Shown: positions 7,508 through 15,565 of the stretch, in pieces
Position numbering within the stretch: position 1 is the stretch's first letter
How the letters are laid out: each line of letters starts with the position of its first letter
Origin: Chryseobacterium lathyri
GTDB lineage: Bacteria > Bacteroidota > Bacteroidia > Flavobacteriales > Weeksellaceae
Direction of reading: 5' to 3'
NCBI RefSeq assembly: GCF_003290185.1
Contig: NZ_QNFY01000008.1
Coordinates: 186,001-250,000 of the forward strand
DNA length: 64,000 nt
Translations under genes and position numbers: made by a program
The notes under the pieces: generated by a model
Databases searched by the model: none
Seen by the model: the letters and a program-made list of their open reading frames with translations, nothing else
What the model was told of the DNA's origin: nothing

Positions 7508-9076
7508 TTATCTTGCAATATTCACAGCTCTTGTTTCTCTGATTACCGTTACTTTTACCTGTCCCGGATACGTCAGTTCATTCTGGATCTTTTCAGAGAT
7601 GTCATAAGATAGCTGATTGGCTACTTCATCACTTACTTTTCCACTTTCTACCATTACTCTCAGTTCTCTACCAGCCTGGATCGCGTAAGCGCTTGATACG
7701 CCATCGAAGCTAAGTGCTGCAGATTCAAGATCTTTCAGTCTCTGAATATAAGATTCAAGTACCTGTCTTCTTGCTCCCGGTCTTGCTCCTGAGATGGCAT
7801 CGGCCACCTGGATGATCGGTGATAACAGTGACTTCATTTCAATTTCGTCGTGGTGAGCTCCGATTGCGTTAACCACTTCTGCATTTTCACCATATTTTTC
7901 AGCCCACTGCATTCCTAATAAAGCGTGAGGAAGTTCAGACTCCTGCTCAGGCACTTTACCGATATCGTGTAAAAGACCTGCTCTTTTAGCTAATTTTACA
8001 TTTAATCCTAATTCTGCAGCCATTGTTGCAGCAATATTTGCTACTTCTCTTGAGTGCTGTAAAAGGTTTTGTCCGTAAGAAGAACGGTATTTCATTCTAC
8101 CTACAATCTTGATCAGTTCCGGGTGCAATCCATGGATTCCAAGATCAATGATTGTTCTTTTTCCTACTTCAATAATTTCTTCTTCGATCTGTTTTCTTGT
8201 TTTTTCTACTACTTCTTCGATTCTTGCCGGGTGAATTCTTCCATCCGTTACCAATCTGTGAAGGGACAGTCTTGCAATTTCTCTTCTTACCGGGTCAAAG
8301 CATGAAAGAAGAATAGCTTCCGGAGTATCATCAACGATAATTTCAACCCCTGTCACCGCTTCTAAGGCACGGATGTTTCTACCTTCTCTACCAATGATTC
8401 TTCCTTTTACTTCATCTGATTCAATATTGAAAACTGATACTGAATTTTCGATTGCCTGCTCGGTTCCGATTCTCTGGATCGTCTGGATAACAATTTTTCT
8501 GGCTTCGTTCTTAGCATTTAATTGTGCTTCTTCCATGATTCCCTGAACGTGTGCCTGAGCTCTTGTTTTAGCTTCTGCCTTCATGGTTTCCACCAATTCT
8601 GCTTTAGCTTCTTCTGCCGTATAATTGGCGATTTTTTCAAGAATCTCTACTTTCTTAGTAGTAGCCACATCCAGTTCCTGCTGTTTTCTGTCTAAGATCT
8701 CATTTTTCTTAGCGTAATCTGCAATTTGCTTGTCCAGGTCCTTTTCAAGTTTTCCGGTCTTGCTAAGCTCATCATTAAGCTTGTGCTCCTTGTCTTTAAT
8801 TCTCTTTTCAATCTCCTGCATTTTTTTTTCGCGGGATTGGATATCCGCATCATGCTGGGATTTCAGTTCCAAAAATTTTTCTTTGGCCTGTAGATTCTTT
8901 TCTTTCTTTATGGATTCAGCTTGAACATTTGCTTTTTCTATAAGGTTTTCGGCATTTTTCTTTGCATCATCTACAATAAATTTTGCTTTGGTATTCAGCG
9001 AGCTTTTAGAGAAAAGAATCCCTATCACTGCTCCTACAACTAAGCAAATAACGCCGACTATAATGGCTGTTGTCAT
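7508..9076 (-). CDS. rny: Ribonuclease Y
   Basis: Membrane-anchored endoribonuclease of 522 residues that starts mRNA decay. There is an N-terminal transmembrane helix (residues 5-24), then a long charged coiled coil to about residue 200, then a KH domain with the R-N-I-R-A-L-E motif after G-R-E-G. The HD phosphohydrolase domain shows H-S-R-E-V-A and the diagnostic L-L-H-D-I-G-K pair. Length and order match the family. It lies downstream of zapA and the 6S-like RNA, and its own terminator follows. The start Met-Thr-Thr precedes the membrane segment directly. Confidence 0.97.
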   Translation of the reverse strand: MTTAIIVGVICLVVGAVIGILFSKSSLNTKAKFIVDDAKKNAENLIEKANVQAESIKKEKNLQAKEKFLELKSQHDADIQSREKKMQEIEKRIKDKEHKLNDELSKTGKLEKDLDKQIADYAKKNEILDRKQQELDVATTKKVEILEKIANYTAEEAKAELVETMKAEAKTRAQAHVQGIMEEAQLNAKNEARKIVIQTIQRIGTEQAIENSVSVFNIESDEVKGRIIGREGRNIRALEAVTGVEIIVDDTPEAILLSCFDPVRREIARLSLHRLVTDGRIHPARIEEVVEKTRKQIEEEIIEVGKRTIIDLGIHGLHPELIKIVGRMKYRSSYGQNLLQHSREVANIAATMAAELGLNVKLAKRAGLLHDIGKVPEQESELPHALLGMQWAEKYGENAEVVNAIGAHHDEIEMKSLLSPIIQVADAISGARPGARRQVLESYIQRLKDLESAALSFDGVSSAYAIQAGRELRVMVESGKVSDEVANQLSYDISEKIQNELTYPGQVKVTVIRETRAVNIAR

Positions 9077-9112
9077 AATATATATTGAGTTTTAATTGTC
9101 TTACACTTATTA

Positions 9113-9285
9113 AATAAAAAAAACCTACAACAATTCAGGGATTGAGAGTAAACTCCTAATCAACACGATTTGAACTGATTTCCTCTGTCTGTAATCCGGG
9201 AGACCCGGCACGCCATTCAGCGGACATTTGCTCGGTAATTGTTTAGCGTTGAGTTTACCTTAAATGTGTTAGAATTATTGTAGGC
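9113..9285 (-). ncRNA. ssrS: 6S RNA (SsrS)-like structured RNA
   Basis: The gap between zapA and rny encodes a long closed hairpin on the minus strand. The outer strands 9272-9284 and 9124-9136 pair over 13 positions (12 Watson-Crick plus one wobble). A second helix, GTAAACTC/GAGTTTAC (9148-9155 with 9251-9258), lies inside. A large interior with G-C-rich stem pieces (CCGGGAGACCCGG) follows, and a run of eight T ends the RNA. A long rod with internal bulges, a size near 170 nt and a place next to zapA all fit 6S RNA, the RNA polymerase holoenzyme decoy; ssrS is also beside zapA in proteobacteria. The identity rests on shape and position. Confidence 0.78.
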
Positions 9286-9304
9286 AGTCTGATGGGAAAA
9301 AAAT

Positions 9305-9592
9305 CTATTTCCCAATTTCATTCAACGACTGATTAATCTGCACTAATCTTTCGTTGGTAGAATTTATATTTTTTTCGTAGTTAAGAGAAACTACTTCAGC
9401 GTTGGTTCCCAGTTTCAGGGCACACATAGCCAAAGCATCCTGTTTATCTCTTACATCGAAGTTCTGTTCAAAATCTTTAATCATACTTTCAATCTGCTTT
9501 CCTACTTTACGCAGAGTTTCTTCCTCTGCGGCCGGTACGTTCAGCGGATACACCCTTCCTGCAATGTTGATGGTTATTCTTCTTACATCCAT
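9305..9592 (-). CDS. zapA: Cell division protein ZapA
   Basis: Short protein of 95 residues. The N-terminal beta segment (R-R-I-T-I-N-I-A-G-R-V-Y-P-L-N-V) is followed by E-E-E-T-L-R-K-V-G-K-Q-I and then a C-terminal helix suited to coiled-coil dimerisation. ZapA bundles FtsZ filaments at the division site. Its ATG overlaps the stop of the upstream coiled-coil gene (TAATG), which suggests translational coupling. Downstream lies the 6S-like RNA. Confidence 0.9.
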   Translation of the reverse strand: MDVRRITINIAGRVYPLNVPAAEEETLRKVGKQIESMIKDFEQNFDVRDKQDALAMCALKLGTNAEVVSLNYEKNINSTNERLVQINQSLNEIGK

Positions 9593-9894
9593 TATAATCC
9601 ACTGTTTTGAAGCTGCGCAATACAGAAATCAATTTCTTTTACCAATCTGTTGATATGGTTTTTCATTAATCTGTTGTGTTCAGGATTTCCTGATATTGCT
9701 GAATAAAGTTTTATATTTTTTTGTTCTTCTGCTAATACCTGATTTCTTCTTCTTTCCTCATCATATTTCGTTTTCAGCTCTTCATGCTCAACAGTTAATT
9801 CAGATAGTCTTTCAGTAAGATTTTTATAATTCTTTTGTAAAAGCAAAATCTTTTTCTCTAATTCTGAAAAATTATTTTCTAAATCTTGAAGCAT
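9592..9894 (-). CDS. Coiled-coil protein upstream of zapA
   Basis: A 100-residue, highly charged and almost wholly helical protein; residues 1-60 read as a continuous heptad-like coiled coil (L-E-N-N-F-S-E-L-E-K-K-I-L-L-L-Q-K-N-Y-K). No catalytic motif is visible. It overlaps zapA by one base in TAATG. By position and shape it may be a ZapA or divisome partner, comparable to short coiled-coil proteins such as ZapB, but I cannot show homology. Confidence 0.75.
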   Translation of the reverse strand: MLQDLENNFSELEKKILLLQKNYKNLTERLSELTVEHEELKTKYDEERRRNQVLAEEQKNIKLYSAISGNPEHNRLMKNHINRLVKEIDFCIAQLQNSGL

Positions 9895-9982
9895 TTCAGG
9901 TTTTCTATATTCTAACTAATAGCAAAAGTAAAAAAATAATAACAGTAACAAAAATAAAAGTCTCTATATTTTGATTGGACAC

Positions 9983-10014
9983 GAAAAAAAGGAGATGCAC
10001 CAGCACCTCCTTTG
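9983..10014 (-). terminator. Terminator of the ubiE-porT operon
   Basis: AAAGGAG and GC (9988-9998) pair with GC and CTCCTTT (10003-10013), with an A run that becomes a T run on the minus strand. It lies 20 bases after the porT stop. Confidence 0.75.
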
Positions 10015-10034
10015 TATTTCTAATGTATATTTTC

Positions 10035-10817
10035 TTATTCGAATTTAAGAACAAACATTACAGCTCTTGTCTGAAGTGTAGACATTGCAGTTGCCCAGTA
10101 TGGAGGCGTTGTTGCATTATCTGCCACTTTCTCGTTATTCATGAAGAATGTTCCTCTGATAGCCGGAGTCAGTTTAAATTTGTTGAAATAAAACTGGATT
10201 CCCATTTCTGCAGACCACGCAAAGTTATGCGTTGTAGATCTGAAAACCTGCTGCATGTTGTCATCTTCAGAATCCGAATTGGACTGAAGATTCACCACAT
10301 AGTTCACCCCCGCCGCAATATAGGGTCTGGAATTGTACCATCTGTTGCCGTGAAGTTCCAATAGTACAGGAACGTCTACCAATGTAGATTTAATCTCTCT
10401 TACTTTGTCTTTTTCTGTTAAAGGAATTGGAGTAAAAGGTGGATTCGTTAATGTTCCAGCAGCATACTGGTCATTGGACTGGGTATTGAAAGTCAACTGC
10501 CTTTGAGCAAATTGCAAGCCTGGTTCCAATCTTAAATCCAGATAATCATTCAGTCTCCATTTGGCGATCAAACCGGCCCCGAAACTGTAGCTTTCTTTAG
10601 ATTTAACAAGATTCTGATTACCTTCCGCACCATATCTTGGATGTAGGACGATACGGTAGTCTAGCCTGTTGCCGTTCAAATAAAAACCCCAACTGAATTT
10701 CTGCTCGTCAAAGTCTTCCAACTTATCCATTCTGTTTCGGGTTCTGAATTGCGCATCTGCAAAAACTGCAATATTAACTGAGGCTAAAACCAGTGCTCTT
10801 AATAGAAATTTATTCAT
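10035..10817 (-). CDS. porT: PorT/SprT-like outer membrane beta-barrel protein (type IX secretion)
   Basis: A 260-residue protein with a Sec signal (cleavage probably after A-D-A-Q near residue 22) and alternating beta-barrel strands ending in an aromatic-rich C-terminus (F-V-L-K-F-E). The segment M-D-K-L-E-D-F-D-E-Q-K-F-S-W-G-F-Y-L-N resembles the conserved N-terminal region of PorT/SprT, needed for type IX secretion and gliding. The neighbour upstream is ubiE, an arrangement I recall from other Bacteroidota. The gap to ubiE is 3 bases, so they share a transcript. The alternative is a generic porin-family barrel. Confidence 0.72.
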   Translation of the reverse strand: MNKFLLRALVLASVNIAVFADAQFRTRNRMDKLEDFDEQKFSWGFYLNGNRLDYRIVLHPRYGAEGNQNLVKSKESYSFGAGLIAKWRLNDYLDLRLEPGLQFAQRQLTFNTQSNDQYAAGTLTNPPFTPIPLTEKDKVREIKSTLVDVPVLLELHGNRWYNSRPYIAAGVNYVVNLQSNSDSEDDNMQQVFRSTTHNFAWSAEMGIQFYFNKFKLTPAIRGTFFMNNEKVADNATTPPYWATAMSTLQTRAVMFVLKFE

Positions 10818-10820
10818 AGG

Positions 10821-11552
10821 TTACTTTGTTGCTTTATAAATTGTGGCTATACCTAAACTTAATTTTTTATATTCTACTTTCTTAAATCCTGTATCTAAAA
10901 GAATTTGTTTCATCTTTTCCCCGAAAGGAAAAGCATTTACAGAATCCGGAAGGTATGTATATGCCCTATTATCTTTGGAAACCAGTCTGCCAATGGCAGG
11001 TAATATATTTTTGAAATAAAACATATAAAATGGTCCTAAGAACCCCTCAACCTTTGAAAACTCCAGTATATAAACACTTTTGTTATCTTTAACTACTCTT
11101 CTTAATTCTGCCAAACCTTTGGTAAGGTTTTCAAAATTCCTCACTCCAAATGCAACGGAAACAGCATCGAATCTATTGTCCTCGAAAGGTAAATTTTCTG
11201 CATCTCCTTTTTGCATGGAAATTTTGCCGTCTAATTTAAGTTTTTTTATTTTAATAACGCCAACATTCAGCATTTGTTGTGATAAATCCAAACCAATTAC
11301 TTTTGCATCGGTTCCTTTTTCAATCGTAATTGCTAAATCTCCCGTTCCTGTAGCCACATCCAGCACTTCTTTCGGATTGTCTTTTTTCATCATTTTCACC
11401 AATGTATTTCTCCATATGATATCAATTTTCATTGATAAAACACGATTCAGAAGGTCATACTTCGGTGCAATATTGTCGAACATATCCTCTACCTGGCTTT
11501 TCTTGGTAGCCTCAGAATTGTAGGGAGTAACTTTGGTAATATCTTTTGTCAA
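10821..11552 (-). CDS. ubiE: Demethylmenaquinone methyltransferase
   Basis: Class I SAM-dependent methyltransferase of 243 residues catalysing the last step of menaquinone synthesis. Diagnostic blocks: M-F-D-N-I-A-P-K-Y-D-L-L-N-R at the start, the SAM-binding D-V-A-T-G-T-G-D-L-A, G-D-A-E-N-L-P-F, and A-F-G-V-R-N-F-E. It lies between a membrane-anchored unknown protein and porT with gaps of 3-4 bases, so it is mid-operon. Menaquinone fits the cydAB quinol oxidase elsewhere in the window. Confidence 0.95.
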   Translation of the reverse strand: MTKDITKVTPYNSEATKKSQVEDMFDNIAPKYDLLNRVLSMKIDIIWRNTLVKMMKKDNPKEVLDVATGTGDLAITIEKGTDAKVIGLDLSQQMLNVGVIKIKKLKLDGKISMQKGDAENLPFEDNRFDAVSVAFGVRNFENLTKGLAELRRVVKDNKSVYILEFSKVEGFLGPFYMFYFKNILPAIGRLVSKDNRAYTYLPDSVNAFPFGEKMKQILLDTGFKKVEYKKLSLGIATIYKATK

Positions 11553-11556
11553 AACT

Positions 11557-12126
11557 TTAAAACTTGTAATATTCTTTGTAATAATTTAGGAAATCCTGCT
11601 TTCTGAAGATCTTTGATCTCGATTCCACCTTTTGGATGTTCTTGATTACCTTATCGTAATCTTCGTCTACATTGTAATAAAAATCTTCAGTATAAAGCTT
11701 ATTGAAGTGCCTTGCTCCTCCGAAATAAGCTTTTCCGTCAATTGTGATTTTGTCCAGGGCCAAAAGTAATGAATCTTTTTTAAGATTGTACCCATAATAT
11801 TGATCATTAATATAATAATCCTGATGAGCAATATTGATCAGTCCACGGATTTTATTTACTTCAAATGCAGAATCATACAGCATTTTCCTGTTCTGGTCGA
11901 AAACTTTGATAGAATTTTTTCCTTTTTTTATGTCCACATGTACATACTGACCCGCAGAAATAACCCCTTCGGAACCGTTATTGATCTTAAAATAGTAGGT
12001 ATTGGGTGTAGGGTTGTCTACTACAAAATAATTTTTCTTGGCTAAAAAAAAGAAGTAGACCCCAAAGGCAACGATAAACACCACAGCTGCAATAAGTAAG
12101 CCTTTTAAGGACGAGTTGTTTTTCAT
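11557..12126 (-). CDS. Membrane-anchored protein of unknown function
   Basis: A 189-residue protein with one N-terminal transmembrane helix (residues 8-28) and a periplasmic or surface domain rich in Tyr, Asn and Lys. No motif is recognised. The first part after the helix (P-T-P-N-T-Y-Y-F-K-I-N-N-G-S) reads like beta strands; the end is helical and charged. It is the first gene of the ubiE-porT transcript, and its promoter faces that of the KAS III gene. A role in the envelope is only a guess from topology and neighbours. Confidence 0.75.
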   Translation of the reverse strand: MKNNSSLKGLLIAAVVFIVAFGVYFFFLAKKNYFVVDNPTPNTYYFKINNGSEGVISAGQYVHVDIKKGKNSIKVFDQNRKMLYDSAFEVNKIRGLINIAHQDYYINDQYYGYNLKKDSLLLALDKITIDGKAYFGGARHFNKLYTEDFYYNVDEDYDKVIKNIQKVESRSKIFRKQDFLNYYKEYYKF

Positions 12127-12149
12127 ACGATTGTAAAGTACAATTTTTG

Positions 12150-12157
12150 CAAATTTA
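12150..12157 (-). promoter_or_regulatory. -7 element of the ubiE-porT operon
   Basis: Minus-strand TAAATTTG, 23 bases before the ATG of the membrane-anchored protein, forming one half of a divergent promoter pair. Confidence 0.6.
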
Positions 12158-12194
12158 ATAATATTTTTAATTCTCCGTTATTAATATTAATTAT

Positions 12195-12202
12195 TAACTT
12201 TG
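12195..12202 (+). promoter_or_regulatory. -7 element of the KAS III gene
   Basis: TAACTTTG fits TAnnTTTG, 25 bases before the ATG at 12228. It forms the second half of a divergent promoter region only about 100 bases long. No TTG is seen at the -33 position. Confidence 0.6.
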
Positions 12203-12227
12203 CATCTTTAAAAAATCATATAAACGA

Positions 12228-13295
12228 ATGCCGAATACGATCATTATTGGTTCCGGATCCTATATTCCTAACAGAGTTATTGGTAGAGATTATTTCATGG
12301 ATTCTGAGTTCTACACTGAAGACGGAGTTAAGATTGAAAAACCTGCAGAAGAAACCATCGCAAAGTTTGTAGAAATCACAGAAATAGAAAACAGAAGATT
12401 TATTGAAGACGATCTTTCCAACTCGCAGATCGGCTCTGAGGCTGCCAAAGCTGCCCTTGAGGATGCTAAAGTAGATGGCGAACAACTGGACTACATTATT
12501 TACGCGAGCAACTTCGGAGAAGTTACTGTAGACGGATATGTGAATTTTATGCCCAATATGGCAGCAAGAGTAAAAAATAAGCTAGGCATTAAAAACAGAA
12601 AATGCATTACTTATGATATGATCTTCGGATGTCCGGGATGGGTGGAAGCCATGATCCTTGCAGACAATCTTATCAAAGCAAAAGCCGCTAAAACCATTCT
12701 TGTAATTGGTGCAGAAACGCTAAGCCGTGTTACTGATCCGCATGACAGAAACAGAATGATCTTTGCTGACGGAGCCGGAGCAGTGGTAGTACAGGCTACT
12801 GATCAGGAAAACGTAGGAATCATTTCTCACAACACAATCTGCGACAACGGTCCGGAACTGTGCTATCTTGAAAATGCACCTTCCATTAACGCCAATGTAG
12901 ACCAAAGACGTCTTTATGTAAGAATGCAGGGAAGAAAGATCTATGAATATGCCCTTAAAAATGTGCCTTCAGCCATCAAAGAAACTATTGAAGATGCAGA
13001 ACTTTCCATTGAGGATATCGATAAAATCCTGATTCATCAGGCGAATGCAAAAATGGATTATGCTATGATCGAAAGACTCCACAAACTGTATGACGTGAAG
13101 GATTACGACCATTCGATCTCTCCTATGACAATCCAGAACCTTGGAAATACGTCTGTAGCAACCATTCCTACGATGTACGATTTAATAATTAAAGGAAAAA
13201 TGGAGGGTCAAACGTTTAAAGATAAAGGTAACATTGTGATGACTTCGGTAGGTGCCGGAATGAACATCAATGCTATCGTTTACAGATTTCCTTAA
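12228..13295 (+). CDS. 3-oxoacyl-ACP synthase III family protein (KAS III)
   Basis: Thiolase-fold condensing enzyme of 355 residues. The catalytic Cys lies in I-F-G-C-P-G-W (near residue 140), His in L-I-H-Q-A-N-A-K, and Asn in Q-N-L-G-N-T-S-V-A, the complete Cys-His-Asn set of KAS III/FabH. Such enzymes condense an acyl-CoA with malonyl-ACP. The N-terminus has an extra E-D-G-V-K-I-E-K-P insertion and the active-site loop reads G-C-P-G rather than the A-C-A-G of housekeeping FabH, so it may be a paralogue with another primer. It is monocistronic, with its own promoter and terminator. Confidence 0.88.
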   Translation: MPNTIIIGSGSYIPNRVIGRDYFMDSEFYTEDGVKIEKPAEETIAKFVEITEIENRRFIEDDLSNSQIGSEAAKAALEDAKVDGEQLDYIIYASNFGEVTVDGYVNFMPNMAARVKNKLGIKNRKCITYDMIFGCPGWVEAMILADNLIKAKAAKTILVIGAETLSRVTDPHDRNRMIFADGAGAVVVQATDQENVGIISHNTICDNGPELCYLENAPSINANVDQRRLYVRMQGRKIYEYALKNVPSAIKETIEDAELSIEDIDKILIHQANAKMDYAMIERLHKLYDVKDYDHSISPMTIQNLGNTSVATIPTMYDLIIKGKMEGQTFKDKGNIVMTSVGAGMNINAIVYRFP

Positions 13296-13318
13296 AATAT
13301 TTAATTAACAAAAAAATA

Positions 13319-13352
13319 TAAAGCACAGGGAAACGTATTCTTTGTGCTTTTT
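13319..13352 (+). terminator. Terminator of the KAS III gene
   Basis: AAAGCACA pairs with TGTGCTTT across about 14 bases and is followed by T6. It lies 25 bases after the KAS III stop and just before the metallophosphoesterase. Confidence 0.75.
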
Positions 13353-13362
13353 TAGATTTATT

Positions 13363-14568
13363 ATGCAAAGAAATTTTTTGATCATTGCTGCCATCTTCCT
13401 GCTTCTTGAGGTCTATATATACCAGGCTATCAAAACATTAACCGATAATTTCTGGATAAGGCTGGGTTATTGGGTAGTTTCTTTAGCTGTATATGGGATA
13501 TTCGCCTATGAAGTTACTCACTTCCAAAGATCGGACAGAAGTACGGTCAGGGCGCAGATTATGATCTCATTATTCCTGATCTTTATTCTGCCGAAAATTT
13601 TCGTGGTCTTATTTCTATTAATCGATGACATCTTCAGAACTGGAGGATATTTAATAGGATTAACACAGCCTAAAGAGAACTTTTTCCCTGAAAGAAGAAA
13701 GTTCTTGAGTATGGTAGGGTTAGGTCTCGGAGGTGTTCTTTCTGCTCTTTTTATTGACGGAATTACATTCGGAAAATACAGACATACGGTAAGAAAAATA
13801 AAAGTAAAAATACCCGGGCTTTCCAAAAGTTTCGAAGGCTATAAAGTGATCCAGATCTCTGATGTTCACAGTGGCAGCTTTTCTGATCCGGACAAACTAC
13901 AACATGCCATTGACTTAATTAATGAGCAAAATCCTGATCTTGTTCTGTTTACAGGAGACATGGTCAATAATGTTGCGGATGAATTCAAACCTTTTATTCC
14001 GCTATTTTCCAAGATCAAAGCAAAAGACGGAAAATTTGCAGTGCTGGGAAACCATGATTACGGCGATTATGTATCGTGGACGTCTAATGATGCCAAGAAA
14101 AAGAATCTTGACACGCTTATTGAATATGAAAAACAGGCCGGCTTTGATATGCTGAGAAATGAAAACAGGGTCATTGACAGAAATGGAGAAAAGCTATACA
14201 TCCTCGGTGTCGAAAACTGGGGACTGAAGCCATTTCCTCAATTTGGAAAGATTGATGACGCTTTGAAAAACGTCCCGGAATCCGCTCCGAAAATATTAAT
14301 GAGCCATGACCCTACCCATTTCGATTATGTCGTAAAAAAACACCCTGGAAACATTCACCTGACACTTTCAGGACACACCCACGGGATGCAGTTTGGCTTG
14401 GATCTTAAAAATATAAAATGGTCTCCGGTACAGTACCGTTACCCAAAATGGGCCGATCTGTATGAAAGTGAAGGGAAAATGCTGTATGTTAACAGAGGGT
14501 TTGGAGTTCTGGGCTACCCAGGGAGAGTTGGGGTCTTGCCGGAAATAACTCTTTTTGAGCTGTCTTAA
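13363..14568 (+). CDS. Membrane-anchored metallophosphoesterase (YkuE/YaeI-like)
   Basis: A 401-residue protein with about four N-terminal hydrophobic segments (to about residue 135), then a calcineurin-like phosphoesterase domain. Metal-binding motifs in order: I-S-D-V-H-S-G, F-T-G-D-M-V, L-G-N-H-D-Y-G-D, M-S-H-D-P and L-S-G-H-T-H-G. The set is complete, so the enzyme should be active. Relatives cleave phosphodiesters of lipid precursors at the membrane, e.g. UDP-diacylglucosamine-type substrates, but the substrate here is unknown. I chose ATG 13363; an upstream TTG at 13342 would lie inside the preceding terminator. Confidence 0.88.
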   Translation: MQRNFLIIAAIFLLLEVYIYQAIKTLTDNFWIRLGYWVVSLAVYGIFAYEVTHFQRSDRSTVRAQIMISLFLIFILPKIFVVLFLLIDDIFRTGGYLIGLTQPKENFFPERRKFLSMVGLGLGGVLSALFIDGITFGKYRHTVRKIKVKIPGLSKSFEGYKVIQISDVHSGSFSDPDKLQHAIDLINEQNPDLVLFTGDMVNNVADEFKPFIPLFSKIKAKDGKFAVLGNHDYGDYVSWTSNDAKKKNLDTLIEYEKQAGFDMLRNENRVIDRNGEKLYILGVENWGLKPFPQFGKIDDALKNVPESAPKILMSHDPTHFDYVVKKHPGNIHLTLSGHTHGMQFGLDLKNIKWSPVQYRYPKWADLYESEGKMLYVNRGFGVLGYPGRVGVLPEITLFELS

Positions 14569-14573
14569 ATAGT

Positions 14574-14704
14574 CTCCCGCAGATTTAGCAGATGTTTATG
14601 GATATTATGATCTATAGCCAAAGATAAGCAGGTTCAATAATGCCCTTATATCTTAACAATGTACGATCCAATTACAACGCAAACATCTGCTAAATCTGCG
14701 GGAG
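14574..14704. repeat. 24-bp perfect inverted repeat (dispersed intergenic element)
   Basis: Arms at 14574-14597 and 14681-14704 are perfect reverse complements over 24 bases (core CCGCAGATTTAGCAGATG) separated by 83 bases. The element fills the gap between two convergent genes and may act as a bidirectional terminator. A decayed half-copy lies near 5130, which marks it as a dispersed repeat and not a local hairpin. No ORF is inside. Confidence 0.85.
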
Positions 14705-14728
14705 CATAAAAATCCTCGAGAAAGAAAT

Positions 14729-15481
14729 TTAAAAAATATAATCCTTCATACGGGAAGTGGCAAGTTCCTTCTCGTTAATCCAAGTAAGGAGGGCATCCAG
14801 TTTGTCCTCCATTTTTTTGCCCGAAAACAGGCTTCTGTAAAACGGAATATCAAATCTGTATTTTTTAAAATCGGTGAACTGCCAGGAATTGAGATAAATC
14901 AATACAAAATCATCATTTTTGAGGGTTTCAAAAACCATATTCTGATAATAATTCATCGGCAGGATCTGAAAAACAAAATCATTATAGGGTAGCTGGCTGT
15001 ATGGTGAGATACTTTCAGGGACAATACTCAGTCCGTCTTCTTCAATGATTTCTGTATCTCTTTTCAGCCTTTTGAACGGAAAAAGGATATCTGCATTATC
15101 AATATTGGAAACATAATTAAACTCCAGGGATTTTAGATCCTGTAGAGGAAGCTTGAAATCTTTCTGCCTGATTCCTCTAACCTGTTTTTCCAAAAGGTCT
15201 TGAATATTCTTCTTACCATTTTCAATTTCCTGAAGATTGGAATTCAAATTATAAAAAGCAATTTCATGCCCTTTGGATGAAATTGCTTTTATTAAATTCT
15301 GCAGTTTTTCTGCGATAGAAATCTCTACAAAAAAACTTGCTTTTATATCATGAATATCTAAAATCCGAAGAATAGCTTTTGTATTATCTTCTGTGATTTT
15401 CAGTCTTTCCCCATCAGAAATTTCTGCAACGTTTTTCGCTTCAGCTTCAATATTCAGGATGTTAAAAGTCAATAAAATCAT
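14729..15481 (-). CDS. Polysaccharide deacetylase-like protein, degenerate active site
   Basis: A 250-residue protein with the NodB-homology layout: M-I-L-L-T-F-N near the start where active enzymes have T-F-D-D, I-K-A-S-F-F-V-E for the conserved T-F-F strand, and S-K-G-H-E-I-A-F-Y-N-L-N-S where active enzymes have G-H-E-I-x-x-H-x-x-x-H. The catalytic Asp and the second and third metal-binding His are absent, so hydrolysis is unlikely. No signal peptide is seen. It may be a binding or regulatory relative, or a protein losing function. It converges with the metallophosphoesterase. Confidence 0.7.
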   Translation of the reverse strand: MILLTFNILNIEAEAKNVAEISDGERLKITEDNTKAILRILDIHDIKASFFVEISIAEKLQNLIKAISSKGHEIAFYNLNSNLQEIENGKKNIQDLLEKQVRGIRQKDFKLPLQDLKSLEFNYVSNIDNADILFPFKRLKRDTEIIEEDGLSIVPESISPYSQLPYNDFVFQILPMNYYQNMVFETLKNDDFVLIYLNSWQFTDFKKYRFDIPFYRSLFSGKKMEDKLDALLTWINEKELATSRMKDYIF

Positions 15482-15565
15482 TTAAATTAAGTTTTAGATA
15501 ATATTTATAATTAATTAAAAATCAGATGTTAAAATAACTTTTATTTAAACATTAACTTTAATCAA

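Noticed and set aside
9113..9285. Gap downstream of zapA considered as a tRNA or other cloverleaf RNA
   Set aside because: There is no acceptor or anticodon arm pattern; the pairing is one long rod with a terminator tail, which fits 6S RNA.
11080..11523. 147-codon plus-strand frame opposite ubiE
   Set aside because: Shadow of ubiE, which has all SAM and family motifs on the minus strand.
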